Source: CAIZQW01 sp037133395
Lineage (GTDB): Bacteria; Verrucomicrobiota; Kiritimatiellia; RFP12; UBA1067
NCBI GenBank assembly: GCA_037133395.1
Contig: JBAXOG010000106.1
Coordinates: 1-16,871 of the forward strand
Length of the DNA stretch: 16,871 bases
Direction of reading: 5' to 3'
The translations under genes and the position numbers were made by a program. Below the pieces are notes generated by a model. That model was not told the DNA's origin and made no database searches. It worked only from the letters and a program-made list of their open reading frames with translations. This document shows positions 6,916-14,294 of this stretch, piece by piece (positions within the stretch are counted from its first letter, which is position 1; every line of letters starts with the position of its first letter).

Positions 6916-9120
6916 ATGAAACATACCCACACACTTATCGCCACCCTGCTGCTGGCGCCTCTGACGATGTTGCACGCGGCCGAACAGATAACCGACAACG
7001 TCGATTGGCCCGCGTTCATGGCCCGACACGATATGGTTTGGAAACGCCTGCCGACCTCCAAAAACGAAGCGCCTCACTTCGGCAATGCAATGCTCGGTTC
7101 AATGATGTTTCGTAACGGCGAGGCGTTCACGCTGCAGGTGTCCCGCTCCGGAGTGTGTGATCATCGTGACAACTCGCACGGCTGGACGGCATATAGTCGG
7201 CCGCGTTTTACGATCGGCTCGTTTCAGTTCAAGCCGGTCGGAAAGATCAAGGGCGGCAAGTGGCGTACGGATCTTTGGAACGCGGAGCTCACCGGCACGA
7301 TCCAGACCGATCGAGGCGAAATCCGGCTGCGGCATTTTATCCATGCCAACGAGATGGCCATCGTGACGGAGATTTGGACGTCGCCAGGTGAAACAGGCTG
7401 CCAATGGACGTGGCAGCCCCACAAGGCCGAGACCACGCGGCCTGGTTATCCCAGCAAGCCGGAGGAAATCGAGGCGTTCGCAAAGAAGTACGGCGACGTG
7501 TTTCGTAAAGGCCTGAAGCTCGGCGAACCGAATCCCGACGGCCGGCTGGAAACAGCGGGTGCGTGCCAGGTGTGGGTACAGGATTTGTTGTACGACGGTC
7601 AGTATGCGACGGCCTGGGCTGACGTTGACAAAGGAGGCGGTCATCGCGTGCATGTCGCGACCATCACCGACAGCTACCCAGCAAAAACGGCGCGCGACGA
7701 AGCTGTGAAGACCGTTGCGGACTGGTGCACGCGCGATCTCGATGCGGCGGCAACAACGCATCGCGCGTGGTGGCATCACTATTACCAGCAAAGTTTTGTC
7801 AGCTTGCCGGATACAAGGCTGGAGACATTGTACTGGAACACGATGTTCCGTTTCGGTTGCACGGCACGAACGGGCCGGTACATCGTGGATACGCCGGGCA
7901 TTTGGTCTCAGATCACCGGCTGGTGTTACATCACGACCGATTTCAATATCCAGACGGCGCTATGGCCGGTGTATGCGGCGAATCGGCTGGAGATCGGCGG
8001 CGAACTGATCGAGATGTTTCACCGCGGCCGCGAAAATCTGGCGCGTAACGTCCGGCCCGTCGAATGGCAAAACGATTCCGCTTATCTATCGGTGGCGACG
8101 GAGCCGGACATGATTTCACCGCGCGACCAGGACATGCGCTACTGGAATCTCGTCGGCTGTCTGCCGTGGGCGTTGCATAATTGCTGGTGGCAATACCGGT
8201 ACTCGATGGACGACTCGATGTTGCGCGAGAAACTTTTTCCGCTGCTGCGCCGCGCCATGAATCTTTACCTGCACCTGTTGACAGAGGAGAACGGTCGTCT
8301 CCGCTTGCCGCCGACGTATTCACCGGAGGCCGGCACCTTCAAAGACTGCAATTTTGATCTCGCGCTGATGCGCTGGGGATGCCAGACGCTGTTGTGGAGC
8401 GCGGACCGACTGAAGCTTGATGATCCGCTGATTCCGAAATGGAAGGACGTGCTGAATCGGCTCGTGGATTTCCCCGCAGACGAAAACGGTTTCCGGTTCG
8501 GCAGCGACAAGCCGGCAACTGACCACCGGCATGGTTCCCACCTGTTAATGATTTATCCGCTCTACCTCGTCAACATCGAACAACCGGGCAAGCTAGACGT
8601 GTTGCGCAGGACGGTTGAGCGTTTCGCCGCCACAAAGGGCTTACCTGCGATGGTTGCCACCCATGCCGTGCCAGCGGCGGCTTCGATCGGCGACGGCGAA
8701 CTGGCATTGCGGAGCCTGCAGAAACAAGCCGCCGACCTCCAACCGAACGGCATGTGGTACGGCAGTCAATGCCTTGAATCTTCGCTCTCGGCGGCAAACG
8801 GCATCCAGACGATGCTCCTGCAAAGCTGGGGTGACAAGATCCGTATTTTTCCAGCCATGCCAGCAGCGTGGGGCGATGCGGTTTTCCACAACCTGCGCGC
8901 AGAAGGCGCATTTCTGGTCAGTGCCCGGCGTGCCGCCGGTAAAACGCAGTGGGTCCGCATTAAGAGCCTCGCGGGAGAACCGTGCCGGATTCAAATCGAG
9001 GGAAAAGTTCATGAGTTGCGTCTGGCCAAAGGAGAGGAAGCGTTTATCGGCGATGGCGACCGCGTCGTGCTCCCGTTACCGGCGGATACGGCGAAATGCA
9101 ATTCATTCGGAATACACTGA
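6916..9120 (+). CDS. Secreted GH95-like glycoside hydrolase (alpha-L-fucosidase/galactosidase-type superfamily)
   Basis: A 734-residue protein with a signal peptide (MKHTHTLIATLLLAPLTMLHA, cleavage near 21). An N-terminal beta domain (about 40-270) precedes an (alpha/alpha)6 toroid (about 290-640) and a small C-terminal beta domain. GH95 landmarks are visible in order: the D-x-N-I-Q-x-x-x-W motif (TTDFNIQTALW, N344), the PTYSPE motif with the presumed catalytic acid E471, the HRHGSH-L motif (537-542, compare 'HRHxSHL..lyP'), and NGIQTMLLQSW...IFPAMPAAW...LRAEGAF near 628-670, matching the GH95 'aGIaEMLLQS...LLPALP..W' end. The family's usual 'QIDGNFG' segment, carrying the catalytic-base Asp, is replaced by QCLESSLS (E621 at the Asp position). 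The family removes alpha-linked L-fucose or L-galactose; the actual substrate here is uncertain and this may be a divergent, unnamed subfamily. It is paired with the upstream repeat-protein gene and convergent with the radical SAM gene. Confidence 0.82.
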   Translation: MKHTHTLIATLLLAPLTMLHAAEQITDNVDWPAFMARHDMVWKRLPTSKNEAPHFGNAMLGSMMFRNGEAFTLQVSRSGVCDHRDNSHGWTAYSRPRFTIGSFQFKPVGKIKGGKWRTDLWNAELTGTIQTDRGEIRLRHFIHANEMAIVTEIWTSPGETGCQWTWQPHKAETTRPGYPSKPEEIEAFAKKYGDVFRKGLKLGEPNPDGRLETAGACQVWVQDLLYDGQYATAWADVDKGGGHRVHVATITDSYPAKTARDEAVKTVADWCTRDLDAAATTHRAWWHHYYQQSFVSLPDTRLETLYWNTMFRFGCTARTGRYIVDTPGIWSQITGWCYITTDFNIQTALWPVYAANRLEIGGELIEMFHRGRENLARNVRPVEWQNDSAYLSVATEPDMISPRDQDMRYWNLVGCLPWALHNCWWQYRYSMDDSMLREKLFPLLRRAMNLYLHLLTEENGRLRLPPTYSPEAGTFKDCNFDLALMRWGCQTLLWSADRLKLDDPLIPKWKDVLNRLVDFPADENGFRFGSDKPATDHRHGSHLLMIYPLYLVNIEQPGKLDVLRRTVERFAATKGLPAMVATHAVPAAASIGDGELALRSLQKQAADLQPNGMWYGSQCLESSLSAANGIQTMLLQSWGDKIRIFPAMPAAWGDAVFHNLRAEGAFLVSARRAAGKTQWVRIKSLAGEPCRIQIEGKVHELRLAKGEEAFIGDGDRVVLPLPADTAKCNSFGIH

Positions 9121-9138
9121 TGAAATTGCAGACAGATG

Positions 9139-9165
9139 CCGATGAAAAAATATTTTTTAGATCGG
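9139..9165. terminator. Possible bidirectional terminator between convergent genes
   Basis: CCGAT (9139-9143) and ATCGG (9161-9165) enclose a perfect A6-TA-T6 palindrome (9145-9158), giving a stem with a small internal loop. It sits in the 53-nt gap between the ends of the GH95-like gene and the minus-strand ygiQ gene, where a shared terminator is expected. The T-tract lies inside the stem rather than after it, so the call is tentative. Confidence 0.35.
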
Positions 9166-9173
9166 AAGTATCA

Positions 9174-10880
9174 TTAATTCAAGGTGAGGAGCTCTTTTTG
9201 CGTCTGTCGTTCGCGGAACGTACGCGCCACGGGAATGGTGTTGTTACTGGTGGGATTGGTCCCGGTGTAATACATGGCGGTTGACCAGGTTGATGGAGTA
9301 GGGGTGAAAACCTGGACCTGTTCCGGTGTCAGAAACAGCTTTGACCGGGCAAACTTCTTGAGTTGACGCATGTCATCTTCAATACACCCTGGATGTGCGG
9401 CTATGAAATAATAGGTCAGAAATTGACGCTTACCTAGCTTCCGATTGGTAGCATCAAAGCGCTCCTTAAAGAACATCATACTGTCGAGTGAAGGCTTGCC
9501 CATAAATTCTAAGATGTGTTTGGTGACATGCTCTGGGGCGAGTTTGAGCTGTCCAGAAACATGATAGGCTGTAAGCTCGTCAATGTATACAAGACCATGT
9601 TGTTTGTCCGCCATCACAAGGTCTGGACGTATGCCCGAGGCAACAAAAACATGCCGCATACCGGGCAATGCGCGCAATGCACGTAAAAGATGCAGTTGTG
9701 GATGATGATTCGGCTTGAGTGAGGCGCAGCAATCGGGGAATAGGCAACGCTTATCGGCACACGCACCAGCACATAATTTCTTCTCACATTCAAAGCCATA
9801 CATGTTGGCGGTCGGACCGCCTACATCCGTGATAACTCCTTTGAATTTCGGATGCTGGCTGAAACGCGTTGCCTCTGCAATAATCGACCGTTCTGAACGG
9901 CTTGTGACGGTTCGTCCCTGATGCGCAGCAATGGCACAGAAATTACATTCGCCATAACAGCCCCGATGGCTTGTGATTGAGAAACGTATGGTGTCCCAGG
10001 CGCGCACAGCACCTTTTGCCGCATAAAAGGGATGCGTATCGAGTTCGAACGGTAACGCATAGACCGCGTCGAGTTCGGTTTGCGAAAGAGGCATTGCCGG
10101 GAGGGTCTGAACGATTGCGCGTGTATCAACCGGTTGTATCAGTGGCTTCGCAGTAAACGGATTCTGGTTTGCACTGAATTGGCGAAACATGGACATGAAC
10201 TGTTTGCGACCGGAGTCACTTTTATCAGACACATCACTAAAGGATGGAAGTGTGATGGCATCTGGAATTTTGATGCTCGCCGTGGGTGCTGCATAACAGA
10301 TGCCCCGAAGATCATGCCAGTCTTTATGATCCCGAAACTGTTTTGCGAGTTCGACGATTGTGCGGTCGGCCATGCCATAGACCAGGACATCCGCCTTTGC
10401 ATCAAAAAGTAAAGGGCGACGAACAGCGTCGGTCCAAAAATCATAATGTGCAATGCGCCGGAGACTCGCCTCAATCCCGCCGATCACGAGCGGCTTACAG
10501 GGCTTAAACGCAGATCGTATGAGATTGCAGTAGGCAATGACGGCGCGATCAGGGCGTGCATTATTTTCGCCTCCCGGCGTGAAGTCATCCTGTCGGCGAC
10601 GTTTGCCCATGGCTGTGAAATTGGCAACCATCGAGTCGACACATCCACCTGAAACACCCCAGAACAGGTGTGGTTCACCCAGCCGCTTAATATCGTCCAT
10701 CGTGTCGATGCTTGGCTGAGCAATGATCGCGGTGCGGAAGCCTGCGTTGGCGAGTATGCGACCAATGAGGGCAACCCCTGAAAAAGGGCTGTCCAGATAG
10801 GTGTCGCCGGACACGAGAATAATATCTGGCGCATCCCACCCTAAGCGTTTCACTTCCTCTGCTGTGCATGGTAAAAACAT
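9174..10880 (-). CDS. ygiQ: YgiQ-family (UPF0313) radical SAM protein
   Basis: A 568-residue cytoplasmic protein with no signal peptide. It has the YgiQ N-terminal cobalamin-binding-like region (FLPCTAEEVKRLGWDAPDIILVSGD, V-I-G-G-I-E-A-S-L-R-R near 130) and a radical SAM core with the 4Fe-4S cysteine motif C-Y-G-E-C-N-F-C (C308, C312, C315) just after ITSHRG. Further family hallmarks are TDVGGPTANMYG, SGIRPDL, GQLKLAPEH, YYFIAAHPGC and QVFTPTPSTWSTAMYYTG. The biochemical role of the family is not established. The protein ends about 25 residues after the STAMYYTG motif, so the C-terminal DUF3362-type extension seen in longer members is missing or very short. ATG at 10880 is preceded in frame by a stop 9 nt upstream, so it is the first possible start; no strong ribosome-binding site is visible. 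It is divergent from the sulfatase operon (about 125 nt between starts) and probably unrelated to the polysaccharide genes. Confidence 0.93.
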   Translation of the reverse strand: MFLPCTAEEVKRLGWDAPDIILVSGDTYLDSPFSGVALIGRILANAGFRTAIIAQPSIDTMDDIKRLGEPHLFWGVSGGCVDSMVANFTAMGKRRRQDDFTPGGENNARPDRAVIAYCNLIRSAFKPCKPLVIGGIEASLRRIAHYDFWTDAVRRPLLFDAKADVLVYGMADRTIVELAKQFRDHKDWHDLRGICYAAPTASIKIPDAITLPSFSDVSDKSDSGRKQFMSMFRQFSANQNPFTAKPLIQPVDTRAIVQTLPAMPLSQTELDAVYALPFELDTHPFYAAKGAVRAWDTIRFSITSHRGCYGECNFCAIAAHQGRTVTSRSERSIIAEATRFSQHPKFKGVITDVGGPTANMYGFECEKKLCAGACADKRCLFPDCCASLKPNHHPQLHLLRALRALPGMRHVFVASGIRPDLVMADKQHGLVYIDELTAYHVSGQLKLAPEHVTKHILEFMGKPSLDSMMFFKERFDATNRKLGKRQFLTYYFIAAHPGCIEDDMRQLKKFARSKLFLTPEQVQVFTPTPSTWSTAMYYTGTNPTSNNTIPVARTFRERQTQKELLTLN

Positions 10881-10941
10881 GTGTGCTCAGTATGAACTAA
10901 ATCACCTGTACTATTCAATTCTAAAATGAACCATTTATCGT

Positions 10942-10971
10942 TTGACAAGGAATCACTAAAAGGGGTATGGT
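10942..10971 (+). promoter_or_regulatory. Promoter of the sulfatase-AraC operon
   Basis: A perfect -35 box TTGACA (10942-10947), an 18-nt spacer and TATGGT (10966-10971, 4/6 to TATAAT) lie in the divergent gap between ygiQ and the sulfatase gene, about 35 nt before the start codon. Placement and the exact -35 match make this the best promoter in the window. Confidence 0.5.
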
Positions 10972-10986
10972 GATTGAAAGTTTTTT

Positions 10987-10997
10987 AAATGAGGGGG
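10987..10997 (+). promoter_or_regulatory. Strong ribosome-binding site that fixes the sulfatase start
   Basis: AAATGAGGGGG ends 8 nt before ATG 11006. The longer open frame from ATG 10967 would start upstream of this site and put 13 extra residues before the signal peptide, so 11006 is preferred. The same 11-nt string precedes the HzsA-like gene at 14431-14441. Confidence 0.7.
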
Positions 10998-11005
10998 TTT
11001 CATCA

Positions 11006-12364
11006 ATGACTAAGAGATACGTGATTTGTGCTGCAACATTACTGGCAAGCTCAGTCGTTTTTGCGCAACAAAAACCCAATATCGTCATGATTGTTGCTGA
11101 TGACATGGGATATGCTGATTGCGGCCCGTATGGATGCAAGGATATTCCGACACCGAATTTGGATACGTTGGCGAAAAGCGGCGTGCGTTTCACACAAGGT
11201 TATGTGACAGGGACCGTGTGCAGTCCCTCTCGCGCTGCACTGATGACGGGCCGTTACCATTACCGGGATGGCGTTTATGACTGGGTTCAACCGGGGAAAA
11301 AAGGCTTGGACACCGAGGTCCCCACGATTGCCGATTATCTGAAGAAAGCTGGTTATCGTACCTGCCTTGTGGGCAAATGGCATTTGGGCGAACAGGACGA
11401 ATGTAATCCTTTGAACCGAGGATTTGATGAGTTTTATGGTTTCTTGGGCGGTGGGCGAAGTTATTTTTCAAAAAGCAAAAAAGGAAAGGATGGCGCCTAT
11501 CAGCAGATCGTTCGGGGAAAAGAGCCCGTAATGGAGTTTGACTATACCACGCATCTCTTTGGCCGCGATGGTGCTGCGTTCATCGAGCAGCACGCGGGGA
11601 AGAATCCTTTTTTCCTCTATCTCGCCTTCAATGCTGTCCATACACCTATGGAAGCACCAGATGATTACTTGAAACGCTTTGAATCCATTGAGAATAAGGG
11701 ACGGCGCACGTATGCTGCGATGTTGTCGGCTATGGATGATGCGATTGGAAAGGTCTTAGAGGCACTTAAAAAGGCAGGTGTTGAAGAAAATACGCTGGTC
11801 TGTTTTATAAGCGACAACGGCGGGCCCATCACGCGCAACGCGCCGAACCATTCGAGTAATAACCCTTTGCGAGGTGGCAAGGGTGAAACGTGGGAAGGCG
11901 GTATTCGCGTGCCGTTTATAATGAAGTGGCCCAAGGGACTCCCTTCGGGTATCACGTATAAGAACCCCGTCATTCATACGGATATAACGGCTACCTTTCT
12001 CGAACTATCGGAACAGAAGATGAACGAGAAGTTTCCGATGGATGGCGTCAGCCTTCTTCCGTATTTTAAAGATGTGTCCAAAACACGCCCTGTATTGTTC
12101 TGCTGGGAATATGGTCAACAGTGGGCGATCCGAAAAGGAAACTGGAAATTGGTTAATGCCTCACCAACGGGAAAACAGGGAAGTGCCTGTAGCACGGCGC
12201 TCTATGATTTGGAAACGGATGCGAGCGAGCAACAGGATCGTTCAGCGGGTAATGCGGAACGCATCAACGAGTTGAAGACAGCATGGGATTCTTGGAAAAA
12301 AGATATCATGGGCGGGCGTCCACCCAGCTATTCAGACAGAACGAACAAGGCAACTGCACCATAA
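11006..12364 (+). CDS. Secreted arylsulfatase-type sulfatase (formylglycine-dependent)
   Basis: A 452-residue protein starting at the ATG behind a GAGGGGG ribosome-binding site, with a signal peptide (MTKRYVICAATLLASSVVFA, cleavage before QQKPN). Family motifs: P-N-I-V-M-I-V-A-D-D-M-G with metal ligands D32 and D33; the sulfatase signature C72-S-P-S-R76 followed by AALMTGRY, in which Cys is converted to formylglycine; G-K-W-H-L-G with K124 and H126; and S-D-N-G-G with metal ligands D270 and N271. Length and motif order fit a full alkaline-phosphatase-fold sulfatase that hydrolyses sulfate esters, most likely on a polysaccharide and in the periplasm or outside the cell. The maturation enzyme (FGE or anSME) is not in this window. 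The AraC-type gene follows after 14 nt, implying co-transcription and shared control. The substrate position cannot be deduced. Confidence 0.95.
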   Translation: MTKRYVICAATLLASSVVFAQQKPNIVMIVADDMGYADCGPYGCKDIPTPNLDTLAKSGVRFTQGYVTGTVCSPSRAALMTGRYHYRDGVYDWVQPGKKGLDTEVPTIADYLKKAGYRTCLVGKWHLGEQDECNPLNRGFDEFYGFLGGGRSYFSKSKKGKDGAYQQIVRGKEPVMEFDYTTHLFGRDGAAFIEQHAGKNPFFLYLAFNAVHTPMEAPDDYLKRFESIENKGRRTYAAMLSAMDDAIGKVLEALKKAGVEENTLVCFISDNGGPITRNAPNHSSNNPLRGGKGETWEGGIRVPFIMKWPKGLPSGITYKNPVIHTDITATFLELSEQKMNEKFPMDGVSLLPYFKDVSKTRPVLFCWEYGQQWAIRKGNWKLVNASPTGKQGSACSTALYDLETDASEQQDRSAGNAERINELKTAWDSWKKDIMGGRPPSYSDRTNKATAP

Positions 12365-12365
12365 T

Positions 12366-12370
12366 AGGGG
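12366..12370 (+). promoter_or_regulatory. Ribosome-binding site supporting the TTG start of the AraC-type gene
   Basis: AGGGG ends 8 nt before TTG 12379, directly after the sulfatase stop. The alternative ATG at 12283 would overlap the sulfatase gene by 82 nt and add a 32-residue leader that does not look like part of an AraC protein. Confidence 0.6.
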
Positions 12371-12378
12371 AACCAACC

Positions 12379-13350
12379 TTGAAACCCGCCGCTAAAAAAC
12401 CATTTAAACCTCTTGAAACGGGCATACAGACCGGCGATCTGACCATGTTCGCTGTCGGCAGCCATAATCATGAGGTTGGGCGGCAGGATGTTATTCCTGG
12501 AATTGTTTCTTTTGGTTATTGGCAAGCGCAAGGGGTTCATGATTCTCGTTCCGAACCTCATTATAACGACGGTGTCCATTTCATGATGTCGTTACAAGGA
12601 CAGACTGCCGCAGTTCTTGATGATAAAGTCTATACGTTGAAACCTGAGGAGTTGATGGTGACACGTCCATGGCAAAAACATGCGGTCGGATATCCCTATT
12701 TCTCGCAAGGCCAATTAGGTTGGTTAACCTTGGATGTCGGGATTCGTAACCCGCATGAAAAATGGAAATGGCCGGAATGGGTCTTGCTTTCAAAGGATGA
12801 GCTTTTGGTTATTACGCGCGAACTTCGACAAAACGAAGATGCTATCCGGACTGTCTCACCCGTATATGTTGAGGCTTTTGCAAAATTGGTTCACTACGCA
12901 AAGGAACCAGATGCCGCGAAAAACAAAACATTGATTGCATTACTCGCCAATACAGTCTTATTTCGTTTATATGAGTCGTTTGCCCAAACGTCGGCAACCT
13001 ATTCACCATCGCTGACTGAAGCTGCGCGATCTGTTGAAATGTTTTTAAGTCGCCTCTCTTCGCTGCTCGTCGAGCCTTGGACGGTTGACCGAATGGCCCG
13101 GCAGTGCGGCGTAGGACAGACCTATTTTGCCAGTCAAGTGATCCTGTTGACGGGTGAAACACCCGCTAAATATCTATTGCGTCTTCGTATGAAGCGTGCG
13201 CAGGAGCTGTTGAAAGAGACGCGCTTATCCTTGAGAGATATTTGCAAACAGACTGGGTTTGGAGGTGAAAGTCATTTTGTGCAGCAGTTTAGCAAGCGCT
13301 TTGGCGAAACGCCAAACGCGTGGAGACTGAAGACAGGAATACGTGAATAA
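12379..13350 (+). CDS. AraC-family transcriptional regulator
   Basis: About 323 residues from the TTG start chosen because of the AGGGG site just upstream. The N-terminal half is a cupin-like AraC ligand-binding domain: a 'HYNDGVHFMMSLQGQTAAVLDDKVYTLKPEELMVTRPWQKHAVGYP' pattern of the His-rich strand, Gly-bounded strand, then 'L-x-P-G/E-x-L-x-x-x-x-P-x-x-x-H' occurs early in the protein. The last about 100 residues are the two-helix-turn-helix DNA-binding domain: SSLLVEPWTVDRMARQCGVG, then TGETPAKYLLRLRMKRAQELL, SLRDICKQTGFGGESHFVQQF and FGETPNAWR. No membrane segments are seen, so it is a cytoplasmic one-component sensor. Sitting 14 nt behind the sulfatase stop, it probably senses a glycan breakdown product and controls the sulfatase operon and perhaps the neighbouring enzymes; that role is inferred from position only. 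The frame extends upstream to an ATG at 12283 inside the sulfatase gene, which I consider less likely as the start. Confidence 0.9.
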   Translation: MKPAAKKPFKPLETGIQTGDLTMFAVGSHNHEVGRQDVIPGIVSFGYWQAQGVHDSRSEPHYNDGVHFMMSLQGQTAAVLDDKVYTLKPEELMVTRPWQKHAVGYPYFSQGQLGWLTLDVGIRNPHEKWKWPEWVLLSKDELLVITRELRQNEDAIRTVSPVYVEAFAKLVHYAKEPDAAKNKTLIALLANTVLFRLYESFAQTSATYSPSLTEAARSVEMFLSRLSSLLVEPWTVDRMARQCGVGQTYFASQVILLTGETPAKYLLRLRMKRAQELLKETRLSLRDICKQTGFGGESHFVQQFSKRFGETPNAWRLKTGIRE

Positions 13351-13357
13351 TATCGAT

Positions 13358-13387
13358 TAGCCTTGTAAATTCACGATAACTAGGCTA
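13358..13387. promoter_or_regulatory. Inverted repeat between the AraC-type and Fic genes
   Basis: TAGCCTTGT (13358-13366) and ACTAGGCTA (13379-13387) pair at 8 of 9 positions around a 12-nt loop. It lies 7 nt after the AraC-type stop and 10 nt before the Fic ATG. It could be a weak terminator or an operator. The overlapping TTGTAA (13363-13368), 17-nt spacer and TATGTT (13386-13391) is a possible promoter, but it would place the transcript start almost at the Fic start codon. Confidence 0.3.
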
Positions 13388-13397
13388 TGTTACCGCC

Positions 13398-14294
13398 ATG
13401 GTCAATAAGACGACGCAATCGCGCATCACAGCCCTCGCCGGGCAATACCGGGAACTCGCCAGAGGTCGTGGCTCCATACTTCACGACATCGCCGTTGCAG
13501 AGATCCCCGAGATGGTGTATAACTCGAACGCCATTGAAAACTCGACGCTGACACTCAAAGACACCGAGGATATCCTGCTGCGCGATATCGTCCGGAAAGA
13601 CCGCGACATCCGCGAGGTTTACGAAGCTAAAAATCTCTCGAAGATCATGGGTTCCATCCTGTCCGATCCTTCTCAGCCCCTGACCGTCCCCCTCATTTTG
13701 GAATGGCACAAGACCTTGCTCACGGGCATCAACGACACCTGGGCGGGGCGCTTTCGCTCCGGCAAAGAGTGGGTACGCGTCGGCAACCACATCGGTGCCA
13801 ACCCTGACTTCGTTTCATCTCTGATGTCAGAGGCGGTCTCCAAGTATAATGCAAAATCCGACGTTTGGTTTTTAGGTCGTATCGCTTGGTTCCATGCCGA
13901 ATTTGAGATCATCCACCCCTTTTGTGATGGCAACGGACGATTAGGGCGTGTCCTCATTAATCAGCAATTGCTGCGTCTGGGATTTCCGCCCATCATCGTC
14001 AAGAACAAGGGCAAGCACGCTGACTACTACCCCTATTTCAACACGTACGTTGCGACCGGCAAGGCGGACGGTTTCACTGGCCTCTTCGCGCTCCTCCTGA
14101 TTGAATCGCTCCATAAGCGTATCTCGTATTTGACGAGCCGCAGGATCGTGCCGCTTTCCGGCTGGGCGAAGAGCGCCAAACAGAACGCCACCGCCGTGCT
14201 CAATAAAGCCAAACGCCAGACCATCCCGGCCTTTCGCGTCCGCGAAAAATGGATGATCGACGCCGACTACGAATTTTCTGGAGATAAGCTATGA
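13398..14294 (+). CDS. Fic-domain protein (putative AMP transferase) with N-terminal inhibitory motif
   Basis: A 298-residue protein. The Fic active-site motif H-P-F-C-D-G-N-G-R-L-G-R is complete (H173 to R184). An N-terminal inhibitory motif S43-N-A-I-E47-N48 fits [S/T]xxxE[G/N], so this is a class II Fic protein with the alpha-inh helix in the same chain. The segment VPLILEWHKTLL...WAGRFRSGKEWVRVG is the usual flap region before the active site. The C-terminus (KSAKQNATAVLNKAKRQTIPAFRVREKWMI) resembles the small DNA-binding-like tail of this family, so the protein looks full length. Members transfer AMP or other phosphate-containing groups to protein hydroxyls; the target is unknown. No good ribosome-binding site precedes the ATG. 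Base composition appears more GC-rich than the AraC-type and HzsA-like genes on either side, and its stop overlaps the start of a truncated ORF, suggesting it came from another operon, such as the type I restriction-modification operons where Fic genes often sit. Confidence 0.93.
   Translation: MVNKTTQSRITALAGQYRELARGRGSILHDIAVAEIPEMVYNSNAIENSTLTLKDTEDILLRDIVRKDRDIREVYEAKNLSKIMGSILSDPSQPLTVPLILEWHKTLLTGINDTWAGRFRSGKEWVRVGNHIGANPDFVSSLMSEAVSKYNAKSDVWFLGRIAWFHAEFEIIHPFCDGNGRLGRVLINQQLLRLGFPPIIVKNKGKHADYYPYFNTYVATGKADGFTGLFALLLIESLHKRISYLTSRRIVPLSGWAKSAKQNATAVLNKAKRQTIPAFRVREKWMIDADYEFSGDKL

Noticed and set aside
7099..7791. 230-codon minus-strand ORF inside the GH95-like gene
   Set aside because: It lies antisense to the conserved N-terminal domain of the hydrolase and has no recognisable features.
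9096..9284. Short plus-strand ORF after the GH95-like gene, including an ATG at the TGATG end
   Set aside because: Most of it is antisense to the conserved end of ygiQ and it shows no recognisable protein features.
10967..11005. ATG 10967 as the sulfatase start
   Set aside because: It lies upstream of the strong GAGGGGG site and within or next to the promoter -10; starting at 11006 gives a standard signal peptide.
12283..12378. ATG 12283 as the AraC-type start
   Set aside because: It would overlap the sulfatase by 82 nt and add an unrelated leader; the TTG at 12379 has a well-spaced AGGGG just upstream.
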